Source: Undaria pinnatifida (lineage: Eukaryota > Sar > Phaeophyceae > Laminariales > Alariaceae). Taken from it: a stretch of DNA of 64,000 nucleotides. Every line of letters begins with the position of its first letter. Positions within the stretch are counted from its first letter, which is position 1. The stretch is from contig JABAKD010000017.1 of assembly GCA_012845835.1 (NCBI GenBank), forward strand, positions 1,510,001-1,574,000, in the 5' to 3' direction. This document shows, one piece after another, positions 25,967 through 37,900 of the stretch. Both the position numbers and the translations under genes were made by a program. The notes under the pieces were generated by a model. It saw only the letters and a program-made list of their open reading frames with translations, searched no databases and was not told where the DNA came from.

Positions 25967-28900
25967 TGTATGTTTTTTGCACTACCCAGGCCAAAGACAG
26001 AGCAAAAAGGAGCTGTCGATTCCTGGGTGGCGTTCTCACTCACCTTAGCCCAACCCTCATAGGGTTCGGCCGAAGAAGGCCGGCAAGTCCAAGGTGTTGA
26101 CTAAACCGGAGGGGCGAGGTCAACCTCAAGTTCGTGTTTTGCAGATGGAAAAAAACGAGTACACAAACGAAAGTGTATGGAGCTTGAGCTTTTTTAACCG
26201 GATATCCAGGACGATATAAATATATACCAAGTATATATATATATATATATTTGCATGGATGATTTTTTTTTTTCATGAAATATTGACCAAGAATGACAAG
26301 CTGCCGACAACATTATTTCTGTCGAATGTACCAAGTACGCGAATTAGACTGATATATATATATATATTGGTCGGTGACCTGAGGAGATGTCATGCTTCCA
26401 ATGCCACGAAGCTTGACAAAGCTGATCATAATATTAGATTGGATCTGATGGTGATGTTTTGTCATGCATCGCGAAAGACAAAACATGTCCTGACGGGTAA
26501 CCGGAAGCTTAACAAAACGGATGATAAATTTAGATTTTACCTATTCGTGATGTTTTGTCACGCATCGTGAAAAACGAAGCATATATCCCGCCGGTTACTT
26601 TTTCGGTTTTTACCGAACAATTTCGTTTGTCGCGAATCGACGTTTTTTTTTTTTTTTTTTTTTCTTGAATCGTGATGTTTTGCGCTTGTGGCGGATGGTG
26701 AAAATGAAGAATTTTGGAACATTCAAGAAGGAGAAGTGTTGTCAGTGTTCTCCTCTAATCTTGTCCCTTGCAAAGGGCCTGGTGTGCGGGCTTGCATGTT
26801 TTTTACCCGCGTGTTCATTGCGGTTGGCATTGCATGGCCAAAATACCTTGCTTTACTTGCTATGTGTATCTCTGTTTTGTAGTTTGTGGCCGCGGAGCCC
26901 GTCTCTATAGGAGGCTTCAACACGGACACTGCTCGTGCTGGGTGTTTTTTGGCTGGAAATACCAGTTTAACGTGGAGAACACACATAGCTTAATCAGAAA
27001 TTCGTGACTCGAGGCGGAAAACGCAACAAAACGTCGCGGTTTTGTGACTAGCTATTCGTGACCTCACGCCTAAGGCCCCTACCGGTATATACGTCGTAGC
27101 GTAGACTCAGAATTCTTATAGCTGTTGCGTTTCGTGACATGTCTGTGTTTTATTGTTCCATAATTAAATCCTTCGTGTTACGGAGTAGTTGAGGTCGCCT
27201 TGTGTGATTTATTATAAAATAGAAAAAAACATTCCAGCTGTGAGATCGAATATTTTGTCGAAACTCGTCTTTGCAAGCTGTGTGTGATACTCCGATCGCG
27301 CGTATTACGGGTTGTGTGTCCTCATTAAGGATATAGGTCGGCGACTCCCCTTGCAACTACAGTGTAGCTATCAGGGTCAACAGGGTGATGTTAGGCAGCC
27401 TTTGCGCGGAAACTATAAAACCCGTTTCTGAGGGGGACAAAATCTGACAGCTGTGGCAGGAAATGCATCACTTTATCGGTATGGCTCGGTGCCACTGTCG
27501 CTTTTTTTGCTGCCGGCGAACTAGGGGGTGGAAAGGTACAAGTAGAAAACCTCACGGTGTTCCGGTTTATGGCGATGTGGTTTTTGCGAAGAGCAATACA
27601 CGTTTCGATTCGCTACGTTGGTTTTTGCGAAGAGCAATACACGTTTCGATTCGCTACGTGTTATGTGGCGGCGTTACATCGTGTCACCGATACGGTTGGT
27701 TTGGACTGGATTATATACATACGAGTACAAGTCGGTTCGCTTAGTTTCTATTCGGCACCGCGGTTGTTGTTCATGCCTGCATTCATCTCTTCGCCTTTGT
27801 CCTTTTCATGACACATTGTGGTGGTTTGTGGCGTTACTAACCTTGCGTCCTCATCTCTCGCCTTCGTCCTTGTCCACGACATAGATATACCTGCATATAT
27901 TCCTTCGTGAAAAGCCAAGAGCACAAAAGCGGGGATGGGCTGAAAATCACAGAGTCAAACATTCGTTCGATTGGCCTAAAAATTGCAAGTCGTGGCAATT
28001 TTGGGGTGATCATGAATCGGGGGTAAGATATATTGTAGCGCTCTAATTGGTTGAGCGATGAAGCTCGTTACCAACCCTGCTGCAAACATCTGTGCCCACC
28101 AAGGCGCTGTTTGCGCGTGGGGTTATCACGCCAGCCCGTACATCCGGCCGAACTGCACCATGGCGTTCCGGGGGGGGGGGGGGGGGGGGGGGGACGGGAG
28201 GGTTATGTAAGGGTTACGTTCGGGAGGGAATCGGTGGACCTTTTATCTTTAGACCACAGGCCCACTGATGTCCTCCGACCTCGTAGACTAGAATAAACAC
28301 ATAATTGCATGCCAGGTATTAATTACGAAGGCGTTTCGGCCAGGGGAGGGTCGATCTTTTGTCTGATCGTTTTTCTGAGACCTCTACCCCCACCGCTGAC
28401 TCCCCCTCCGAGACACTGACAAGCTTGGACAAATTCTGCACATAAATGAGACTGATATAGCAACCTCGGAAGTGAGTCTGCGAACAGAAACTAATAAAGG
28501 AACCTCAGAAACGAGGCTGATAAGGCGTAGCCGGAATGAGACTGAAAGATATCTGAGAAATGACGTTGGGAACTAAACATTGATCAGAAGTAAGCAAGAG
28601 GGAGAAGTTGTACTGGCTGATGAGAGGGATACACGAATCTGAGAGTTGGGACTGACGAAGAAAACAAGTCTCAGTGCTCAACGAGCCTGATAATTGATAA
28701 TTTAAACTGAGTCCTGACATCCCAGTCATCACCTGGTACCTGGTCGTACGCTGCACACGTCTCATTTTCTTAGAATTCCATTAACAATTTTCTTTCGTCG
28801 TTTTCAACACGTGGCGCTGAACTAATCCTGTACCATGTGGCGATTGGTTCTCTTCATCCTACTGCAACCGTTGGCATGCGAAACGCCTGCGAAACGCCTA

Positions 28901-31900
28901 CCAGGTACCATATATAATTTTTGGCATGGGCTTGATCCTGCAAGAATATGATTAGATTTCAAAACATGACAGACAAACAACTCACACAGGGATCTTTAGC
29001 CTATCCGGAGCTTGCAGCCCTTGTATATACTCCGGAGTAGATATTTTTTATGCTTTGTACTGCGTTTATTGGTTGCATTGTCATCATCTCTCGTCTTCGA
29101 CCTTTTTTTCACGACGCGTGTTTTCCACGGTGCCTGCTACATTTTTGTTGTTGTCATTTTCTCAGATGGTGACCAAGATTTCAGAAGACACGCTGCAGCG
29201 GGGAGACCCTAGCTGTCTGGAGGGAGTCGAGGACATGGTCAAGATGGACATCCTCACCGTGGGCTCTGTTCTTCACAACCTTAGGTTAGCGCTGAGGCAT
29301 AGCTTTGGGCCGAGGTGTTCGTTAACGAGCAGCGCGGCTAATCTTGGCAGTCGTGTTCGTGTCCGTCATCATCTCCCCCCCCCCCTTTCCTGTTTTGGCC
29401 CTTTCCTCTCGTGGCACACGTCTGTGTTTCCGGTGTTGTTCCCTCCCCCCCCCCCCGCCCCTTCATCCTTATCTTCCCCTCCAAGCTCAGCGGCCATGCG
29501 ACTCGCCGAACACCTCACGGCGCTTCGCGCTTGCTGCATGTAATGTCTGCCTGGTCGGTGAAAACCGAACGTGCTCCGTCCCGGCATTGTAGGTATGAGA
29601 GGGTCATACCACTATGCTCATACGACTACGGAAATGCATGAAATTTGTACCCCCCCCATCTTCCCCTTTTCCTTGCTGAAGGACGCGGTATGCGAACCAG
29701 GATATCTACACTTCCGTGGGCTCTATCTTGGCGGCGATCAACCCTTACGTGCTCATCCCGACCCTCTACGACGAGGCGAGGATGGACCTCTATGCGAACA
29801 TGGCCACGGACTCTGGCGCGCCGCCCCACCCCTACGAGCTAATGGAGCTCGCGTACAGGTTTGGAAACCCCCGTCGGTGGTGATTGGGGTGATGGTAATG
29901 GTATTGGTGTTGGTGGTGGTGTGGTGGTTGCTTTTTTTGTTTTTTTGCAGTTAGTGTTGTGTTTGGTTTTGTGTATGTTTCGCTATTTTTTTTTTCGAGG
30001 CGGTTCGGGTTTGGATTTAGTTTCGTGTTTGGTGATGGTGGCGATGGTGGTTGTGGTGGAAGAGTAGAGTTGGTGGTGGGCGGTGGAGGTGCGGTAGTTG
30101 TGTTGTTGGTGATGTGGTGGTTGGAGGGAGGTAGCGGTGGGGGGGGGGGGGGGTAGGACGGTGGTGGTCGTCGTCGTGGTTGGAGGCTGGTTGTGGTGGT
30201 GGTGCTGGTGGTGGTGGTTGTTGTGGCTGCGACGTTGGGGGTGTTGGTGGTATTGGTGGTGAAGGCGGCAGGGTAATTGTGATGGCGGTGGTTGTGCTGA
30301 TTGTGGTGGTGGTCGATGTGGGACGGAGGGAGGTGTTGCTGTTGGTGCCAGGATAGTGGCGGTGGGAGTTGGTTTTGTGATGGTTGGTGGTGGTGGTGAT
30401 TATGGTGGTGGTGGTGTTAGTGATGGTGCTGTTGGTACGAGGGCGAGAACGAAGGACCGGGCTCAATCGCTTTGCGGTAATTGGCCGATGTAGGTCGGTT
30501 TGCCTGACTGCCGAGTTGGCTGGACAGACTCGCTGCACCTGTGCGTATGTTTGGCGACTTGGTCTTGTCCGTCGGTATTGTTTTTTTGGTCTGTCCGGCG
30601 CTCGTTGTCTGTTTGCCTGCTTCTCTGTACTGTATACATGTTTGTCGGTATGTCGGATTGCCGCTCCGCCGGCGACACAACCTTCCAACCCCGACCATTA
30701 AACCCCCTGTCTAACCCGCATAACCCCCCCTCCATCGTCAGAGGCCTCATCACGGACCGGAGGAGCCAATCGGTGCTGATCAGCGGGGAGTCCGGAGCAG
30801 GGAAGACGGAGACGACGAAGTACCTGCTTTCGTACCTTTCTCACCGGAGCAGCACCATGGAGAGGGAGAGGCGCGAGGCCGGCCCCGATATTCAGGCAAA
30901 GCACGGGGGAACTGCGGGAGTTGCGTCGGGACGGGTACGGCCGGTTTACGCGGTGGGAGTTTTTTATTCGGCATCGGATGCCGGTGATGTTTTGTTATGC
31001 TGTTAGCATGTATGACAGTACTGCTTATGTGTTTGTTGGCTGCTGTTTATACGAAGCGGGGTCACGTTTTTTTTCTTGACGGGGTCCGTTAAAAACACGC
31101 CGTGCTAATGCTGCAACTCCTGTCTGATACGAGCATGCCCAAAAAATATGTAGTCGTGTTTTCCTGCTGGTGCTGGAGGCACCGCTTGCGGCTGATGCCG
31201 CTGTTTTGCTGCCGCTGCTGCTGCTGCTGCTTCTGGTGATGCCAGTCCCATTGCTAATGCCGTGACTTCTTCTGCAACTCCCTCCCACGAGTACCAACAC
31301 TGTTGACGGTTTCCACTGTGCACCTCTCATGTTACTGCTGATGGCTGGCACTACCGTGCTGATGCCTGTGACGCTAGTGCTGATGTTGATGCTGATGCTA
31401 GCGATGCTATTTCTGACTTGCCTGTGCTCTTTTCTTTCACTGGTAAATTTTTGGGGGTCGGTCGCGGGCAAGGGTCCCCCAAAAATGCACCGGATACCAC
31501 TCTGTCGGGAATGTAAGGGCCGGTTTGATCTTAATGTTAGTAACCAACGGTCCTTATATTTTCGTTCAGAGTGGTATGCCGCTAGCGTTTGGTCTTTTCC
31601 GCTGGCTTACGTTGTACAGGTGAGTGGTGTTTGTTTTGTTTGCGCGCTTTTTTCTAGATAGTTGTGAGGAGACGTGAGGACTTGTGTGTGCTTTTGGTGT
31701 TTTTCGTGTGGCTGATGTTTTTTTTTGTTTTATTTGCTAGTTGCGGTTTTTAGTTTAGTTTTGTGTTTTGTTTTGTGTAACGAGAGTTTTTAGTTTTTAA
31801 CGGGATCGTAGCGTTTGCTTTTCCTGTGGACCCTTGAAGAGCAAAGTCTCCTTACCCACGGGTATCCCCCTGCTGTCCGTTGTACCAGCGGATAGTTTGC

Positions 31901-34900
31901 GCGTACCGGCCCCTATACTCTTGATTGGTTTGACGGCCTGGTTTTCTCCCGACTGATCAGTAGTATTTGCGGCTATGGGTAGCTTCGGCTAAATAGTTGA
32001 TAGCATGGCTGATGATAGCGCCTGACAGCGTGGGTCAGGTGTCCAATATTATTGCGTTTTTTCAACCATGCTTACTCACTCTAACCCTAACCGTAATCCA
32101 CACGAAATACCGGTCGGAGTGCCCCCGAGTGACGTCACCGGGGTGAAATGGTTGAGAAAACACGATACTGTGTCATGGGTAGGTGCAATTCGATTCGCGT
32201 CGACGAGGGAAGACCGTGCTGTACTCTTTTCCCGCGATGAAAGTAAAGAGGCATGTCGCAAGGGCGGGGGGGAGAAGAGCCTCTGCTTGGTGACACCGGA
32301 TCTGAGTTGCGTCTAGGGTTGGAGAAGGAGAAATAAAAATGGCAAAAATATGGAGGGGATGAGCGAAAAAAATAAAATAAAATAGTCGACACTACATGGG
32401 GATGAGCGAAAAAGATAAAAGTAGCCGACGCTAACCCCTCACTACTTCGTTTCCGGTCATTTTCCGGGGTCAGACATTGCGGTCAACTCTTCATACCCTA
32501 CCGGCCCTTTCATGTGAAAACACGCTACAAGAACCAACCCAGCCTAAAAAAAAGTTGAAATAAGAAATTGGCCGGCTGTTATACGTAAGCTAAGTGTAAG
32601 ACGCACCGTAGTTGAATACGAAATTCAGTTCATGACCAATATCTTGGTTTCTTATCAGTTGGCCGGAACTGTATATTTCAACAATTTTTGTTGTACCTTC
32701 CGCCTCGTTGCATCTTCGTTTTGATTTTTTGCCCCAGCCGATCGGGGCTTGGTCCACCCCTGTCCCCCTCCCCTTTTCGTCGACGCCTTTTACGATAGTC
32801 GATGGTCATCTATATGTCCATAGATCGATCATGCTAGGCTTCGCACTGAAATGAATCCGCCATCATATGTTTGGCGGCTGACTTTTACGTTGGTCGATGG
32901 TTTTGTGTGAGCTCATGGGTCGATCACGCTAGGCTGTGCACTGAGTGAATCGACTATCATATGCGGTAGTGTACGCGAGCATTTTTTCTTATTATATGAA
33001 ATAAAGAGTGAAAACCGATAAATTTTATGGGTTAGGGTTAGGCTTAGGGTTAGGGTTACCCTGCTACTGCTGGGACTGTTGCCTGCTCGCACTCCGATGC
33101 GACTGCTTGCTACTAGGCTAGCCGGCTTGGTCGGGAAGATTCCACAACACCTCCGCAAAGGCGAGGCGGAATTACAATTCCAGGCTTCTATTCTAATTCC
33201 CATATAGTTTTTTTTAATATTGGTGTAGGCAGTCCATCATATGTTTGCGATCGAACCGACTCGGCTGCTGCACGAAAGGATCGTCGGCTGCAGTGTCCGC
33301 CGACCGGAAACCGGTCGGCGGACATTGCATGAGTTGATGCTATTTAGCTCGGTGATCGATTCGCCTGTATGATTGGTTTGGTTCGTCTTGCGTTCGCGCA
33401 TCACGACCCGCGGACCCCGATCACTTCGAGTGTTTGGATCGTGTCACAAAGTGGTGAACCCGAACTTGTTGCTGGAAAATGTTTAACCGCGGGTACACGC
33501 TTTTTTCATTCGCACGTTGCTGTTAAGCAGATGTGCTAACCAGTTCAACCAAGCATACCAAGCAGGTCCAATGCGGTCCCCCCCACCCCCCCCCCCTCCC
33601 CACCTCCGCGCTGTTCCACACACCCACTAACAAGCAAAGCGCCTCCTCGCCCTTATTCAGGCTGCAATGCCCACCCACCCCTTCCCGTCGATGTCCCCTC
33701 CCCTCCCCATCCCCATCGCCCACGAGCAAACACAGCCCAGCCGTGGTTACAACCCCTAAAAGCCCTCGACCAAGGCTCAGAACCCCCTCCCACCCCTCGA
33801 CCCACACGGACGAAGGACCCGGTACCGCATACCCCCCACCTCCTCCCGGCCCGTAATAAGCTCCCCAGTTGTGCTCCTGTACCCCCTGCGCTCCCACGCA
33901 AGGGAAAAACGTAGTCTTGCCCTTTCACGCTACTACAAGCCGTCAGTAAAGACCCATTGGTGTCGCGCATCCCTCCACCCACACGAGCTACGGCCAACCC
34001 CCCCCCCCCGACCCCGCCCCCGCCGCGCCTCCTTACCTGTATGAAGGCGTAGTTGTGCGGTTCACCCCCTCCACCGTCACGAGCACAACCCAGTGAAGCC
34101 ATCTTTCCTCCCCCCCCAGGCTCACGCGCAAGCCCCACCCGCCCCCCACTGGTGCTCTGACTCGAGAGGGACGCGTGGCCAATGGTCGCATGACGTGGCA
34201 AGCAGCATCTGAGCACGCCCCCCCACCCCACCCCGCCGCCCCTCTCCATGCCCACAAGAAAGCAAGCAAACCCCAGTCTTGCCTTCCCACCCTTCCGGCC
34301 CCGCGAGCACTTTTCAGCGGTACCCCCCAATCCCCAACTCCTTACCCCTTCCAAAAGCTAGGAAGCCCCCGCCTTGCTCTCCGAATCGTCGAGCCCGCAA
34401 GCAAGGCACAGTGGTGCCCCGCCACCCCTTGCACACCATCAAGAGATCAAGCTCCATTCCTGCACCCCACCCACCCGACCCCCCCCCCCTCCTTCCCTCC
34501 CTCCCACCCTTACTCCAGCCGTACCTCCCCTTGCCCCCCCCCCCCACCCCGACCCGATCTCCATCCCTTCTTCCCTTCCTCCCACCGTTCCTCCCTCCGG
34601 CCGTACCTCCCTCCCTCTCTCCCTCCCTCCCTCGCTCGAGCTATCCAGCTCCCACCGAACCTCTCGACCACAAGCACCGCCGTGCCCTCCTTTGTTTTGT
34701 GCATGCATGCATGCGTGTTTTTTTTGTTTTTTTGCTGGTAGCTCCTCCTGCTGTTGCTGTTGTCGCTAACTTGTCATGCTTCCCCCCCCCCCCCCCCCTT
34801 TTTTTTTTGGTATATGCGCGCCCCGGCCTCCTTTTTTTGTTTTTTGTGATGTTTATTCTTGGGACGTTAGGGGCGGCGCAATAGCATCGGCGGGCGTTTC

Positions 34901-37900
34901 AGCGTGGAGGATAGCGTGGTGATGTCCAATCCCGTCATGGAGGCGTTCGCGAACGCTAAGACAACGCGCAACCACAACTCCAGTCGGTTCGGGAAGTACA
35001 TCCAGGTGGGTTTGAAGAGATATATGTTGACGTGTTGCGCAGCCTCTGGTGTTGATTGCCAAGGGATAGTTGTTGCGAGTGAATAGTTAAAATTTCGTGC
35101 TGATATTTCACGGGTTGTCGGCGAGTGGAGTTGCGTTCGCGTGATTTCGCGTGATTTCGGCTATACCGGAGGTTAGGCGGTACCATCGACGCTGTGTGTT
35201 ATTGACAAGGAATACCTGTTGTTACATGTGAATCGGTAAAATTTCGTTGGGATTTTTTCTTGTGATGTTTTCAGCACGCCAGCTGTGAGTTCGAGCAAAT
35301 GCACATCTTTGCAAGCTGCGTGCGTAATACACCAGCCGCTCGTTTTTTACAGATGTACCAGGTACGATCGTATTTGTTGTATTGCTTGTGAATCTTGCAA
35401 AAAATAGTACTGTTCATAGGCCGGGTCGACGTACTCACGCATCCGTATACAACTTTAGCTTGCGCTGCCGGAGTAGCAACGGGGACCGCCGATAGGAACA
35501 GCTCGCGCTATCGCTATAGCGGGAGCCGAAGGACACGCCAGCTAGCGCTGGATTGCGAGGCAAGTGAGTTAAGTCGATACACGTGTATGAAAATACGTAG
35601 AAGCGTGATGAGCTTAAGCTTTATTTTTCCCCATCCGTCGGAGGATTTAAAAGAATAATAATAAAAAAAACTGTTGATCGGGTTGTCCTTTCCTTTTCTC
35701 AAAAACATTCTTTGGCTTAACGCCTTTGCACCTGGAAACCTTTTTGTTTACACATTTACTTGAAGCTAAGATAGCGAGTCATTTTTCGTTCCTAAATGGG
35801 CTAAGAAAGGGATGGAGCTCCTCGAGTGAGGCTAAGAACAAAAGTGGTACATCTCTGCCGTAGCATGTCCACGGAACCCGCGAGGGAGCAAATCGTATCC
35901 ATCCCCGAAGTGTAAGGGGGTTTCCACCCATATTTTTTTGTGTTTCTTCGTAACGGGGACGGGGGATACGTTTGGGGGCCGGCTTTTTTCCAGTCATGTA
36001 TTGTACGGCTGACACTGATTGGGCATTTGAGGCGTAGATGTTACCTCGGAACCATGCCAACCATTGTTAAAAGTCAACCATGGTTAAAGGTGCTACGGGC
36101 GAATAGCCTAGCCTTTGATGGGCTCATGTATACTACTGGTGCCGGTGGTTCTACCACAATACTGTCAACCATTAGTATTAGTACTATTAATACTATAATT
36201 TTGCATATTTTCCGGTTTTCAGGGATATATATCTGTGGGGGTATGTTGACGTGCAGCTTCTGGCGTATAGCCTCTGGTGTAGGTTTTGGTTTAAACCACG
36301 CTACTTTGAGCGCTACTACTTGTATGTGCTGTACATGTATATATGCTACTGTTTTTTTTTGTGTCGCTATTGCCATTACTGCGATCAGAGATACACATTA
36401 TTGTGTTATTTCAACCATTTCATCCATGGTGAAGCACACAATAATGTAGGACATCCTGCGATGAATGCTACTGCTACTGCCTGCTGCTACTATTTATTGC
36501 CAATGCGTTGTTGCTGCTGCTACCACTACTACTACCACTACTACTGCTACTACTACTACTACTACTACTACTACTGCTACTACTACTACTACCACTGCTA
36601 ACTGAACACCCTTTCCTCATGTGCAGGTTACCCTCCACTCTAGCGGGGTTGTCACGGGGGGGCGCGTCACAACCTACCTACTCGAAAAGACCCGTGTGGC
36701 TAGACAGCTGCAAGGAGAACGAAGCTACCACGTCTTCTACCAGCTGTGCGAGGGAGCTGATGAGGACATGCGAGAGCGATTGGGATTGCAGCGAGCATCC
36801 GAGTACCGCTCCTTGGTGCGCCCCATTTTATTTGTCGATTTTTGAAGGTTTCCATTGTAGTTTTTTTGGCGGAAATGGGGGGAACGGTTTTCAGCGGTGA
36901 CAGGAGGAAATTGAATCTGGCGGTACACGGGTGTTCGGTGCGAAAATGACTCGCGTCTCGATTACTTGGAATCAATGTGGGATATTTTTGTTGTATAAAG
37001 GTGACATTATTAATGAACCCCGTGTTCGTCTACCCCCCCCCCCCGTCAACGCCTTCCCCACGTCTCCGGTGTGGACTTCGGTGTGGTTGGCTATTTGGTT
37101 TTTAGGTGGGGGCAGCGTGGAGATCGACACCATGGACGATGCCAGGTTAGACTAACCCCGTGTTTGTTCCCCTCCCCTTTGCTCCCCTCCCCTCCGTTCC
37201 CCTCCCCTCCGCTCCCTCCCCTCCCCTCCTTTCCCTCCCCTCCCCTCCCCTCCCTTCCCCTCCCCTCCCTTCCCCTCCCCTCCCCGCCTCTCCCCCCGCC
37301 TCCCCCCTCCCCCGGCCCTGCCCTGCCCTGCCCTGCCCTACCCCGCCCTACCCTACCCTACCCTACCCGCTGTTGCCGCTTTGGTGTTGCCGATTAGATC
37401 GGTGGGGATTGCGTGGAGATTGACACCATGGACGACGCGGAGGGGTTTTCGGAGACGATGCGCTGTATGGAGAGCATCGGGCTGGGGCCGGAAGCGCAGG
37501 AGGGCGTATTCAGGGTGAGAAAAGTAGTGTCGATTGTTGTTGCCGTTGTTGCGCGGGATGTGAATGGAAATGCTGTGGATGTGGATGTCGTACTGTCCTC
37601 TGCCTTTGCGAAACCAAACCAAACGAGCTCAACCGGAACGAAGGTGACCAGCGACCAGGCTAAACAAGACACAGCGAAACGGAAGGAAACGAAGCGACAA
37701 ACGAAACGAAACGAATTGGAACGAAACCGAACAAAGCGAAGCTAATAGAGGTGAAGACAAACGAAACGGAACGTAACGAAACGAAACGAAACGAAACGAA
37801 ACGAAACGAAACGAAACGAAACGAAACGAAACGAAACGAAACGAAGCTAAACGAAACGAAGCTATAAACGAAACGAAACGAAACGAAACGAAACGAACCC

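Larger units (their letters stand above)
6450..29165 (+). other. Intron 1, about 22.7 kb
   Basis: Donor GAG|GTGAGA, acceptor TTTTCTCAG|ATG, phase 0. No additional myosin exon is needed, because exon 1 and exon 2 join at the expected place in the SH3-like to motor linker. It is filled with dispersed repeats listed separately. Stretches 6580-7065, 7165-8440, 9445-9780, 9970-10610, 15450-16880, 17530-17900 and 27670-28160 show no gene or clear repeat that I can name. Confidence 0.8.
30935..34870 (+). other. Intron 4, 3.9 kb
   Basis: Contents: CTG/GCT-rich DNA at 31150-31430; S1b SINE body at 32160-32395; a tandem repeat of about 95 bp at 32790-32960 (TCGATGG...GATCGATCATGCTAGGCT); TTAGGG units at 33028-33062; a hairpin at 33294-33324; C-rich pyrimidine DNA at 33560-34660; poly-C/poly-T near 34780-34810. 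No coding exon is recognised. Confidence 0.8.

Noticed and set aside
30017..30688. 223-codon reverse frame rich in Thr/His/Pro
   Set aside because: Artefact of the GGT/GTT microsatellite in intron 3, on the strand opposite the myosin gene.
33653..34884. Several 100-230 codon frames on both strands
   Set aside because: All arise from the C-rich low-complexity block of intron 4.
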